Made by a program: the position numbers and the translations under genes
Shown here: positions 45,601 through 51,776 of the stretch, piece by piece
How positions within the stretch are numbered: the stretch's first letter is position 1
How the letters are laid out: every line of letters starts with the position of its first letter
DNA from: an uncultured Candidatus Melainabacteria bacterium
GTDB taxonomy: Bacteria > Cyanobacteriota > Vampirovibrionia > Gastranaerophilales > Gastranaerophilaceae
Direction of reading: 5' to 3'
Length of the DNA: 64,000 bases
NCBI GenBank assembly: GCA_934757155.1
Contig: CAKVLI010000005.1
Span: 1-64,000 of the forward strand
Notes under the pieces: generated by a model
What the model was told of the DNA's origin: nothing
The model's input: only the letters and a program-made list of their open reading frames with translations
Database searches by the model: none

Positions 45601-45930
45601 ATCGGTATCACGGAAAAAGCAGAGGCTATATATGAAGATGTTTTACAGAGTGCGGAAAATTCCGCAATATTCAATATTATAGTTTTGGCAAAATACTTTG
45701 TTGCCAAACTTCAAATATCAAATCAAAAGCCAAAAGAAGCTCTGCTTACGATAAACGATACTCTTGCGATGCTGCAAAAGTACGATAACCAAGCAGTCGT
45801 TATGTATGCGCTGTTCGAAAAATTCTATATCGACACGGTGCAAGAACAAGGTCTTGCATCTGTAGACATTGAATCAGAGCAGCAGAAGCTTGCCCCTTAT
45901 CAGGATAAACTAAAGCGTATTGTGGGTTAG
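42604..45930 (+). CDS. Zinc-ribbon, pseudo-cyclase, degenerate ATPase, TPR protein
   Basis: A 1108-residue protein resembling the class III cyclase-AAA/STAND-TPR architecture of soluble adenylyl cyclase relatives, but degraded. Three zinc ribbons fill residues 7-72 (CPKC...CPVC, CPNC...CAKC, CAKC...CPKC). Residues 90-200 fit a cyclase domain (KFIIYGDVFVV, FGIPLNLSLTI), yet the first metal Asp is missing. Residues 330-470 fit a STAND ATPase: the P-loop position reads RSDEKLS without GKS/T, and the Walker B place reads VVIIADGFENID. The rest is helical TPR-like to the end. It is probably a pseudoenzyme sensor or scaffold. Start TTG 42604 or ATG 42616. Divergent from the ZorAB-like pair. Confidence 0.7.
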   Translation: MVKNMECPKCHSVIDDNQTVCPVCHKVLLLECPNCHTLGESSVCAKCGYTILVKCAKCSKINSTETRVCPKCKFPTATSLAYQECETDEFASIAIKFNALKNIRKLLKSQELYSKFYFKLKNLLLAQLKGVEGKFIIYGDVFVVNMNKELSFATSSAKAMRLALKILNAFVDLNTKVYEEFGIPLNLSLTITRKSSDRLQQLELIENNVKLLTVKKNAKKFLKGMQIVLDQYVCDSVNKEYKTDSLYSLEENGMATVFYEVVLDSYILPPSDSSDEVTIDAALKKIAPKEQEEEKDLYSFKVFDIDAKCKFVRVSTSSFIERLLTLDFNGKDRILAVRSDEKLSIDTADLTKFFDNQGYKVLNVSCSEQMNYRPWGFFEAIFKEYWKLSFHCGLNDLSKIPVEVIQRFQPLFDLVYARPAKSMTPEDGRYAYMEQWGNFLRLLDKVVIIADGFENIDDTTLQTLELYFDKFENVKPIFVFKTLKDISVHSKLKGLLRTSCYTEFTLTRTAIDACLASLKSDAADFIQSFYYEKIKENYAGSFLYFENAVKFLEESGVLLDFENKLIIKNNKSVIIPKDIKALFKARIKTFNKNTDCSLMLAYLSLLGGRLDFKTLEILDIKEVNKNAKILADSGLCFLKEDVVYLNNAGILSPVIDAGLKKEAAGFLCKTILSKLGKGLDDTVAFNVMGRLEFYKEEYLTLWKNSVFALKAGDYDAYLKNCLGFLALVEHISADISPEVIEENKKEVYNNILMCLYSYSPAKIYFIENVLLMDAINQGDDEKIVKLSNLMLQGALISSNYTDALGLLHNILSRMQNPTLMVDGAVNTKFLLLSLVNIEILYNIGDFRACADLSEEILSVLSPEVLAKVKPENFSVNLFISHLLETCRLGAFAKLLLQDDDLNEFFDKVSNSLATDLPERECIVAIRDYLAGKVYSTGNIEAYTPFSKVIFLILQEFSALNDDYKRFAQNIYQAKLLSSDIHVRELELFCDLLIAYAYSKIGITEKAEAIYEDVLQSAENSAIFNIIVLAKYFVAKLQISNQKPKEALLTINDTLAMLQKYDNQAVVMYALFEKFYIDTVQEQGLASVDIESEQQKLAPYQDKLKRIVG

Positions 45931-45950
45931 AAAGACTGTGAGTCAGTAAA

Positions 45951-46049
45951 TTAGCCCTTTGCACCTTTAAGCTTTTCGCAGAAAGTAGGTATACCTATGA
46001 ATGCGAGGTAGAACATACAACCAAATAATACTAAATTTAAGATTTCCAT
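45951..46049 (-). CDS. Small membrane protein, 32 aa
   Basis: A short frame beginning MEILNLVLFGCMFYLAF and ending LKGAKG, 32 residues with one membrane helix and a basic C-terminus (positive inside). AAAGGAG lies 11 bases upstream of the ATG, a long but usable spacing. Small single-span proteins of this kind are often regulators of larger membrane proteins. Not recognised. Confidence 0.5.
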   Translation of the reverse strand: MEILNLVLFGCMFYLAFIGIPTFCEKLKGAKG

Positions 46050-46155
46050 TTTATATCAATCTCCTTTCATAAAGATCTCATACTTTCTTAATTCCACATT
46101 CTGAAAATTAATAACGCTTTTTTTTAAAATTGTTACAAAATTTTACAATTCGTTG

Positions 46156-46204
46156 TTTACATGGAGTTTGTTTTAAGTGTACAATTATGTCAGGAGGCTT
46201 TATC
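46156..46204 (+). promoter_or_regulatory. Promoter and start signal of the 214-aa gene
   Basis: TTTACA (46156-46161), 18 bases, TACAAT (46180-46185); AGGAGG (46192-46197) lies 7 bases before a TTG start at 46205. The transcription start would fall close to the Shine-Dalgarno. Confidence 0.65.
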
Positions 46205-46849
46205 TTGTCTAAAGGCTACGAAAATTTTAATAACTCTGAAACATCATTTAGAAAATCCACACTAATACAAGAGAGAATAGGGTTAGTGTCTACTCATATG
46301 TATAAGCAGTTTTTGGATTATCAGCATGCAACGATGAATACTACAGAGATTTTCGCTGAAATGATTGATAATTTGAAAGAGATTGCTGATTCTTTGAAAC
46401 AATCTTTTTCATCTCGCGGAATTACTACTGAGAATATCTATGTTAAGCACGACAACGAAAAGAGCGTGGTGGTTATTAATATTTTGTGGCACACAATCAG
46501 TTTGACTACTAGATGCAATTATGAGCCTCAGGCTTTGTTCAGAGAAGGCAATCCGCCTATGTTTTCCGGTCGTATTATGGCAATTAACGGAAACTACAAC
46601 GAGCTTATAGAAGGTATAACTTCTCGTCATGAAATGATGGAAAGACTGCTTGAAAAAGAGGTCGCGTCTTTATTTGTGCCTGCGGATAAGACTCAGAACT
46701 CTATTTTCAAAATAAGACACCTTTCTAACAGAGAATTTTTCTTAAATTCAACGGATGCATCAAGAGAGTTCGTTTTGAAGGTTATTGAGACTATTTGCGG
46801 CGGCGGTTTGTATCACGAAGAAGGCACAAGAAAGAGTTTTAATATTTAA
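46205..46849 (+). CDS. Unknown protein, 214 aa
   Basis: A soluble 214-residue protein. TTG 46205 is chosen over upstream ATGs because a perfect AGGAGG is 7 bases before it and the upstream ATG at 46187 would be at or before the transcription start. Mixed alpha/beta: a long helix around LSTHMYKQFLDYQHATM-like residues 28-75, then strands (SVVVINILWHTISLTTRC) and GGGLYHEEGTR at the end. No family recognised. It stands alone before rpsP. Confidence 0.7.
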   Translation: MSKGYENFNNSETSFRKSTLIQERIGLVSTHMYKQFLDYQHATMNTTEIFAEMIDNLKEIADSLKQSFSSRGITTENIYVKHDNEKSVVVINILWHTISLTTRCNYEPQALFREGNPPMFSGRIMAINGNYNELIEGITSRHEMMERLLEKEVASLFVPADKTQNSIFKIRHLSNREFFLNSTDASREFVLKVIETICGGGLYHEEGTRKSFNI

Positions 46850-46912
46850 AAATCTTAACGAATGTGAACTCTGTACTTGATTTACGTGTGTATTTGTGGT
46901 TTTCTATAGGTG

Positions 46913-46970
46913 GGTAAGTCATATCCTCTTGGATTTACCTGATACAGAGGTTAAGCGGCTAAATCTCTGT
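46913..46970 (+). promoter_or_regulatory. Structured leader of rpsP
   Basis: Two hairpins precede rpsP: GGTAAGTC/GATTTACC (46913-46920 with 46932-46939) and ACAGAG/CTCTGT (46944-46949 with 46965-46970). ACCT of the first and AGGT of the second can also pair, so they may be alternative. Possible autoregulation by S16; not a known class to me. Confidence 0.4.
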
Positions 46971-46997
46971 GGTAACAATAAAAAGAAGGAAATTGAA

Positions 46998-47393
46998 ATG
47001 TTAAAAATCAGATTAAAAAGATTAGGTGCAAAGAAAGCTCCTACATACAGAGTTATCGTTATTAACTCAACCACAAAAAGAGAAGGTAAACCTATTGAAG
47101 AATTAGGTTACTACAACCCTAAAACAAAAGAAATGAAGTTGAACAAAGAACACGCAGAAGCTTGGATTTCTAAAGGTGCTCAACCTACAGATACAGTTAA
47201 GTATCTTATCGCTAACTGCAATGCTGACGGTTCTTTGAACTACAAAAAATCAGAAACAGTTAAGCTTTCTAAAAAGGCTCAAGCTAAGAAGGCTGAAGAA
47301 GAAGCTAAAAAAGCTGAAGAGGCTGCTGCGGCAGCTGCAGCTGCTGAAGCTCCTGCAGAAGAAGCTCCGGCTGAAGAAGCAACTGAAGCTTAG
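46998..47393 (+). CDS. rpsP: 30S ribosomal protein S16
   Basis: A 131-residue S16. The core MLKIRLKRLGAKKAPTYRV and ELGYYNPKT is standard. After about residue 90 it carries an unusual 35-residue Lys/Glu then Ala/Glu/Pro-rich tail (EEAAAAAAAAEAPAEE). AAGGAA lies 6 bases before the ATG at 46998. It is a single gene with its own leader and terminator, not in the common rpsP-rimM-trmD cluster. Confidence 0.97.
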   Translation: MLKIRLKRLGAKKAPTYRVIVINSTTKREGKPIEELGYYNPKTKEMKLNKEHAEAWISKGAQPTDTVKYLIANCNADGSLNYKKSETVKLSKKAQAKKAEEEAKKAEEAAAAAAAAEAPAEEAPAEEATEA

Positions 47394-47410
47394 TATTTAT
47401 AAGGTATTTA

Positions 47411-47444
47411 AAAAGACCTCTGTTATTAACGGAGGTCTTTTTTT
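47411..47444. terminator. Bidirectional terminator rpsP / cca
   Basis: AAAAGACCTC and GAGGTCTTTT stems (47411-47420, 47432-47441) with T-runs on both strands; it ends rpsP and the convergent cca operon. Confidence 0.85.
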
Positions 47445-48855
47445 ATAATGTTTTTATGAAATTGATTGCATCTTCTTTTGTTACAACATCACCGTTTATC
47501 TGCGCTTCGTGCAGAGCGGTCATATATTCGCCCAGTTTTGGAGATTGAGTTATATTCTTTATTTGCATAACCTCAAACCCGTCGAGAAGCTTCGGAAGCG
47601 GTTTTAGAGTATCTTTTTTTGTCATATAGAAGTTGAGTAGTTTGTCAAGTCCTTCTATATTTTGTTTAACCGTTTCATCTGTAATTGCAGGACCTCTGGC
47701 TGAATATCTGTCGGCTTTAGCAAGGACAATATTGTCGATAACATTATCGCCGGTTTTTCTGAGATATCTCATCATAATTTTTTCGCTCAAATCCGGTGAT
47801 GCGACCACATTTGACGGGTAAATGTGTATCTTTATCATCTGCGAGATGTAATCAATTTGTTTTTTAGAAAATTTCAGGTCTCTGAGCAGTGGAACGCACA
47901 TTTTTGAACCAACATCGTCGTGTTTGATAAATCTTTGTCTGACACCATCCTCTAATGCTGATACATTGCAGTCAGTACCTCTCATTCCGTCGAACTTCCC
48001 GCCTTCTATTGTCCAAGTGGAATACTTCCCTATATCATGCAGAAATCCTGCAAGTTTAAGGTGATTGATTCTCGGAAATCCGCCAAAATCAACTCTGTCG
48101 AGATGAGCTTTTTCTTCTTCCGGCAGATTCTCGTATATTTCTTCAATGTTTCTCACAGTTTCAACTACGTGAAGAAACAAATCTAAATGATGGTGTGTGT
48201 TTGGAGGCACTAATTTCATCTCTTTAACACAAGGGAAAAGAACTTCTAAAATACCAAATTCGTCCATTAGCAGCAATGTTTTTGAAGCATTTTTCCCGCC
48301 AAATAATTTCATTAATTCGTACGTAATTCTTTCTTTTGAAGGATTGAGAAGGGTGGCTTTGTATTTGTTTATTGCATTTTTTAGCTCGTCCGTCATCTCA
48401 AAACCCGTAACGGACGCAAATCTAAACGCACGCAAAATTCTTAGCGGGTCATCTTCAAAGTTCTTGTCTTTGATATGTCTTAAGGTATGGTTTTTTAAAT
48501 CTTCAATTCCACCTGTAACATCAATATATTCATCAGTCTCAAGGTTATATCCGATTGCATTAATCGTAAAATCGCGTCTTTGCAAATCCTCTTCAATTGA
48601 ATTTCCCTCAATTTCAGAGATATCAAGATAATTCAATTTGTCAGGCAAAACGACCCTGAATATTTGGTTTTCGCTATCAAGTACAATAAATGTTCCTTCA
48701 AACTCTTTTGCAATTTTTTTTGCGAATTTTTCCGCACCAAAAATTGCGATATCGCGGTCATAAGTAGTTTTTCCCATAAGAAAATCTCTTACACAGCCAC
48801 CAACTAGCCAGCCATCTTTTATATTTTTTAAAATTTTATCATCCCTGATATTCAT
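47443..48855 (-). CDS. cca: tRNA nucleotidyltransferase (CCA-adding family)
   Basis: Class II poly(A) polymerase/CCA-adding family, which builds or repairs the tRNA 3' end. The 470 residues contain GGCVRDFLMGKTTYDRD (flexible loop and catalytic DxD), RRDFTINAIGY, and an HD domain with GFLHDIGKYS. Whether it adds CCA, CC or A alone cannot be decided. Start ATG 48855, with GGAG 9 bases upstream, overlaps rsmE by 17 bases. Confidence 0.92.
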   Translation of the reverse strand: MNIRDDKILKNIKDGWLVGGCVRDFLMGKTTYDRDIAIFGAEKFAKKIAKEFEGTFIVLDSENQIFRVVLPDKLNYLDISEIEGNSIEEDLQRRDFTINAIGYNLETDEYIDVTGGIEDLKNHTLRHIKDKNFEDDPLRILRAFRFASVTGFEMTDELKNAINKYKATLLNPSKERITYELMKLFGGKNASKTLLLMDEFGILEVLFPCVKEMKLVPPNTHHHLDLFLHVVETVRNIEEIYENLPEEEKAHLDRVDFGGFPRINHLKLAGFLHDIGKYSTWTIEGGKFDGMRGTDCNVSALEDGVRQRFIKHDDVGSKMCVPLLRDLKFSKKQIDYISQMIKIHIYPSNVVASPDLSEKIMMRYLRKTGDNVIDNIVLAKADRYSARGPAITDETVKQNIEGLDKLLNFYMTKKDTLKPLPKLLDGFEVMQIKNITQSPKLGEYMTALHEAQINGDVVTKEDAINFIKTL

Positions 48856-49570
48856 AAATAATATCTCCAAGAGCTGTGATAACAGCTGTTTCCGCCTTTA
48901 GTATCAAATCCCCGAGGCTTACAAGCGGAAGAGACAAGCTTTTAAAATAATCAAATTCTTTCTGTGAAAATCCGCCTTCAGGTCCTATTATCACAAGGAT
49001 TTTCTCTCCTTTTTTTATAGGTTTTTGGGTTAAATATTTTTTTAGACTTATTTCAGTTGAGCGTTCTGCAAAAACTATAATCCTGTCAAAATCTCGCTTT
49101 ACGACTTTTTCTAAGGTTGTTACATCATAACAAGTTGGAATTTTGGCGCGTTCGCACTGTTTAGATGCTTCATACATAACCTTTTGCCACTTTTCAATTT
49201 TCTTTTCGATAACGGATTTGTTGAGAGCGCAATTATCGGTCAACACAGGATACACCCCTCTTGTCCCCAGCTCTGTCGCTTTCTCCATAACAGTTAATTG
49301 GCTGTCGCTTCTGAGCGGGCTTTGTGCCAAATATAAATCGAAATCCAAATCACGCTTTGAAGGATAGGAGTTTTCGATTTTACAGATGATTTCATCAGGA
49401 GTGATTTTTTCAATCTCTGTTTCGTATTGGATTTGATTTTCGTCTATCAAAAGCAATTTTTCGCCGCAACGCGCGCGAAGAGCTCTCGCAATATGGCGGT
49501 AGTTTTCGTTATCGTTAATCGAAATTCTGTTATTATCCAAATTTTCAGATTTTACAAAAAAGTGCGGCAT
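48839..49570 (-). CDS. rsmE: 16S rRNA m3U1498 methyltransferase
   Basis: SPOUT methyltransferase for U1498 of 16S rRNA. In 243 residues: MPHFFV N-terminal PUA-like start, RALRARCGEKL, and the knot motifs IGPEGGFSQKEFDYF and LGDLILKAETA. It overlaps the MATE gene by 1 base and cca by 17, so the three are one operon. Confidence 0.94.
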   Translation of the reverse strand: MPHFFVKSENLDNNRISINDNENYRHIARALRARCGEKLLLIDENQIQYETEIEKITPDEIICKIENSYPSKRDLDFDLYLAQSPLRSDSQLTVMEKATELGTRGVYPVLTDNCALNKSVIEKKIEKWQKVMYEASKQCERAKIPTCYDVTTLEKVVKRDFDRIIVFAERSTEISLKKYLTQKPIKKGEKILVIIGPEGGFSQKEFDYFKSLSLPLVSLGDLILKAETAVITALGDIIYEYQG

Positions 49571-50877
49571 TAATCTTTATACTCCGTTTTGAACTTTCTT
49601 AAAAGTGTTACTAACATTATTGTACACAAAACAGCGGAAGCGCAACCAAGTCCGATCCAAAAACCGAGAAGGTTAAGCTTAAGTTTTAATCCGAGGTAAC
49701 AGCCAAGAGGAATTGAGATTAGCCAGTATGCGATAAAGTTAGAAATCATAACGATTCCGGTCTTTTTTATACCTTTGAAAATTCCAGCGAGTGCAACTTG
49801 CATTCCGTCAAATACCTGAAATCCGCATAATACGTATACAATCGGGATGCAAACTTTTATGAGTTCAACATCGTTTGTGAATAATTTTATTAAGAATTCA
49901 GGGAACAATCCGACGCAAACCGCTGAGCAAGCCATAAATCCGACGCAGATTTTAAGTCCGGTAAATGCGTATTTTTTGAGTGATTTATAATATTTCGCAC
50001 CGTTTGCAAATCCGACTTTGACAGCTGTTGCGTTTGAGATTGCAAGAGGAACCATAAAAGAAACGGTTGTGAGTGTGCAGACAATATTATGAGCAGCTGC
50101 GTATATTCCGGAAATTCGCCCTAATAAGATCGTGATTGCATTAAATCCTATAAATTCAATCATTACGGCAGCTGATGCCGGCATACCGACTTTTATCAAG
50201 TCTTTGTAGTAATTTTTATCCTTGTGGTGTTTTACTTTGACTTTTCTAAGGCAATAGATAAGAAGCACAATTCCCATAATATATCGAGTTAACAAACTCG
50301 CAATAGCAAGCCCTGCTGCGCCCATTTCCGGAATTATTCCGTAACCGAATGCGAAAATTATATTCAAAAATACGTTTACAAAAATACAAAGTACGGTCAG
50401 TACGTTAGGGAAAACAACAATTTCAAATGCTTGCAGGAATTCTTTCACAGCAATATGAAGGCACGCGCCGAAGGTCGAAAACGCTGTAATAAAGAAGTAT
50501 GCTTTGATATCAGGAATAAGTATCGGGTCAAAACCGAGAAAATCTACAATCGGCATTGTCACAAGGATTAGAACCGCAGTAAAAATTGATAGTATTCCTG
50601 CAAATTTCAGTGACGGATAGAAGTATTTTTCAGGTTCTTTTCCTGCACCTCTGTAGTTAGAGAGAATTGCGGAAATGCTTCCGAGAATACCTATTCCAAA
50701 CATCATTATGCAGTTAATGATAGCAGTTGCCAAACTGACAGCTGCGAGAGTGTTGGTGGAGTGTCTTCCCGCAACAATAACATCCCCGACTCCAATCAGT
50801 ATGAAACCCAAGTTCCCGAGAACAATGGGGCCGGCTATATTAACTAAATCTTTTATATAGAAATTTTTTACAAACAT
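49570..50877 (-). CDS. MATE-family efflux transporter
   Basis: A 435-residue, 12-helix multidrug and toxin extrusion family protein: PIVLGNLGFILIGVGDVIVAG, the mid-segment GMPASAAVMIEF and typical paired six-helix halves. It likely exports organic cations or metabolites by ion antiport. The start has a -10 box 6 bases upstream. Confidence 0.88.
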   Translation of the reverse strand: MFVKNFYIKDLVNIAGPIVLGNLGFILIGVGDVIVAGRHSTNTLAAVSLATAIINCIMMFGIGILGSISAILSNYRGAGKEPEKYFYPSLKFAGILSIFTAVLILVTMPIVDFLGFDPILIPDIKAYFFITAFSTFGACLHIAVKEFLQAFEIVVFPNVLTVLCIFVNVFLNIIFAFGYGIIPEMGAAGLAIASLLTRYIMGIVLLIYCLRKVKVKHHKDKNYYKDLIKVGMPASAAVMIEFIGFNAITILLGRISGIYAAAHNIVCTLTTVSFMVPLAISNATAVKVGFANGAKYYKSLKKYAFTGLKICVGFMACSAVCVGLFPEFLIKLFTNDVELIKVCIPIVYVLCGFQVFDGMQVALAGIFKGIKKTGIVMISNFIAYWLISIPLGCYLGLKLKLNLLGFWIGLGCASAVLCTIMLVTLLRKFKTEYKD

Positions 50878-50889
50878 AGGTCTATTATA
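50878..50889 (-). promoter_or_regulatory. Leaderless -10 element of the MATE operon
   Basis: Minus strand TATAAT (50889-50884) ends 6 bases before the ATG at 50877. Confidence 0.55.
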
Positions 50890-50910
50890 TTACAAAAGTA
50901 AACCCTGTTT

Positions 50911-50939
50911 TTGCATTTAAAATACCTTTCTTTTATAAT
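50911..50939 (+). promoter_or_regulatory. Promoter of the riboswitch operon
   Basis: TTGCAT (50911-50916), 17 bases, TATAAT (50934-50939). Transcription would start near 50946. Confidence 0.65.
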
Positions 50940-50952
50940 GAAGAAAACTAAA

Positions 50953-51095
50953 TACAAGGAAACTACGGTGAAAATCCGTGACTGTGCCGCAACCGTTATA
51001 GCCGGAATACTTATTAAGTAGATGTATCGTTTTATGAGTAACTACAATGAAGGACACTGCGAGTCACAGTGATTCTAAAGCTTTCCTGTTGCGGC
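50953..51095 (+). promoter_or_regulatory. Candidate cobalamin riboswitch
   Basis: The region 50956-50995 reads AAGGAAAC, ACGGTGAAAATCCGTGACTG, TGCCGCAACCGT, a close match to the conserved core of the cobalamin (B12) riboswitch, where GG(T/A)GAAA-TCC and the GCCGCAAC element are diagnostic. The 3' part (GCGAGTCACAGTGATTC at 51059-51075) is at the place of the B12 box but matches it poorly. GTTGCGGC (51088-51095) is the exact complement of GCCGCAAC (50986-50993) and may form the expression platform. It precedes an unknown two-gene operon. Confidence 0.65.
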
Positions 51096-51125
51096 AAAAT
51101 TTCAAATAAGGAAGGTTTTTTAGTA

Positions 51126-51776
51126 TTGGCAAACTCAGTTCCAAATGTGAATAATCTCAATACGGGTACTTGCCCGCACGGACTCCCTCCGGGGGCGTGT
51201 CCGGTGTGTTCGACCGGTGCCGGTTCTATGAGGCAGTCAGACCGCAATCGTAATATTGGCGAGATGACGTATCATGAGTGTGCAATGATTGGCAATATGA
51301 TGAAGGCGCGGGAATTGGCTCAGAAAAATCACGAGGCAAATCTGGAGCATAGAGCGGAGAACCTTGAAGCATTTCAAAAGAATTTGGAAAAGCTTTCTGC
51401 GAATATGCTGGAGTTCGCAAAACAGATTTCCAACTTTATTCCACTAAAGCCAATAGCATTTGCGATAAAAAATATTGCGGTGCCTGTAGTAAACTTTGTG
51501 AGAAATATTCCGAAGCTTGTTTCAAATTTCAAATTTGAGATTATGGACAAATTGAGCGCAATCTTTGGTGAAGCAAAGGCTTTTGTGGACAAGAAGGTCT
51601 CAGAAATGGTTTCTGTTATCAAAAACTTTATTTTAAAAGTATTCAAGAAAAACAACTCGGATGATGAAGACACCAAGATTGACGATGATAAGAAAATTTT
51701 CAATTTAAAAACAATTTTACAAAAAATAATAAGAAAGAAAAAGAAAAAACATGAACATGACGCCGAAAATCTATAA
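51126..51776 (+). CDS. Unknown protein with CPHG...CPVC motif
   Basis: A 216-residue protein translated from a TTG at 51126 with AAGGAAGG 10 bases upstream; an earlier in-frame start would lie in the riboswitch. Residues 14-25 hold TCPHGLPPGACPVC, a Cys-His-Cys-Cys pattern likely to bind a metal. The following 180 residues are helical, with one weak hydrophobic stretch (FIPLKPIAFAIKNIAVPVV) and a strongly basic C-terminus. It overlaps the next gene by 26 bases. Riboswitch control suggests a link to cobalamin uptake, use or replacement. Not recognised. Confidence 0.7.
   Translation: MANSVPNVNNLNTGTCPHGLPPGACPVCSTGAGSMRQSDRNRNIGEMTYHECAMIGNMMKARELAQKNHEANLEHRAENLEAFQKNLEKLSANMLEFAKQISNFIPLKPIAFAIKNIAVPVVNFVRNIPKLVSNFKFEIMDKLSAIFGEAKAFVDKKVSEMVSVIKNFILKVFKKNNSDDEDTKIDDDKKIFNLKTILQKIIRKKKKKHEHDAENL

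Noticed and set aside
51032..51420. Minus-strand frames across the riboswitch and the CPHG gene
   Set aside because: Shadows of the plus-strand gene; they would destroy the conserved RNA leader.
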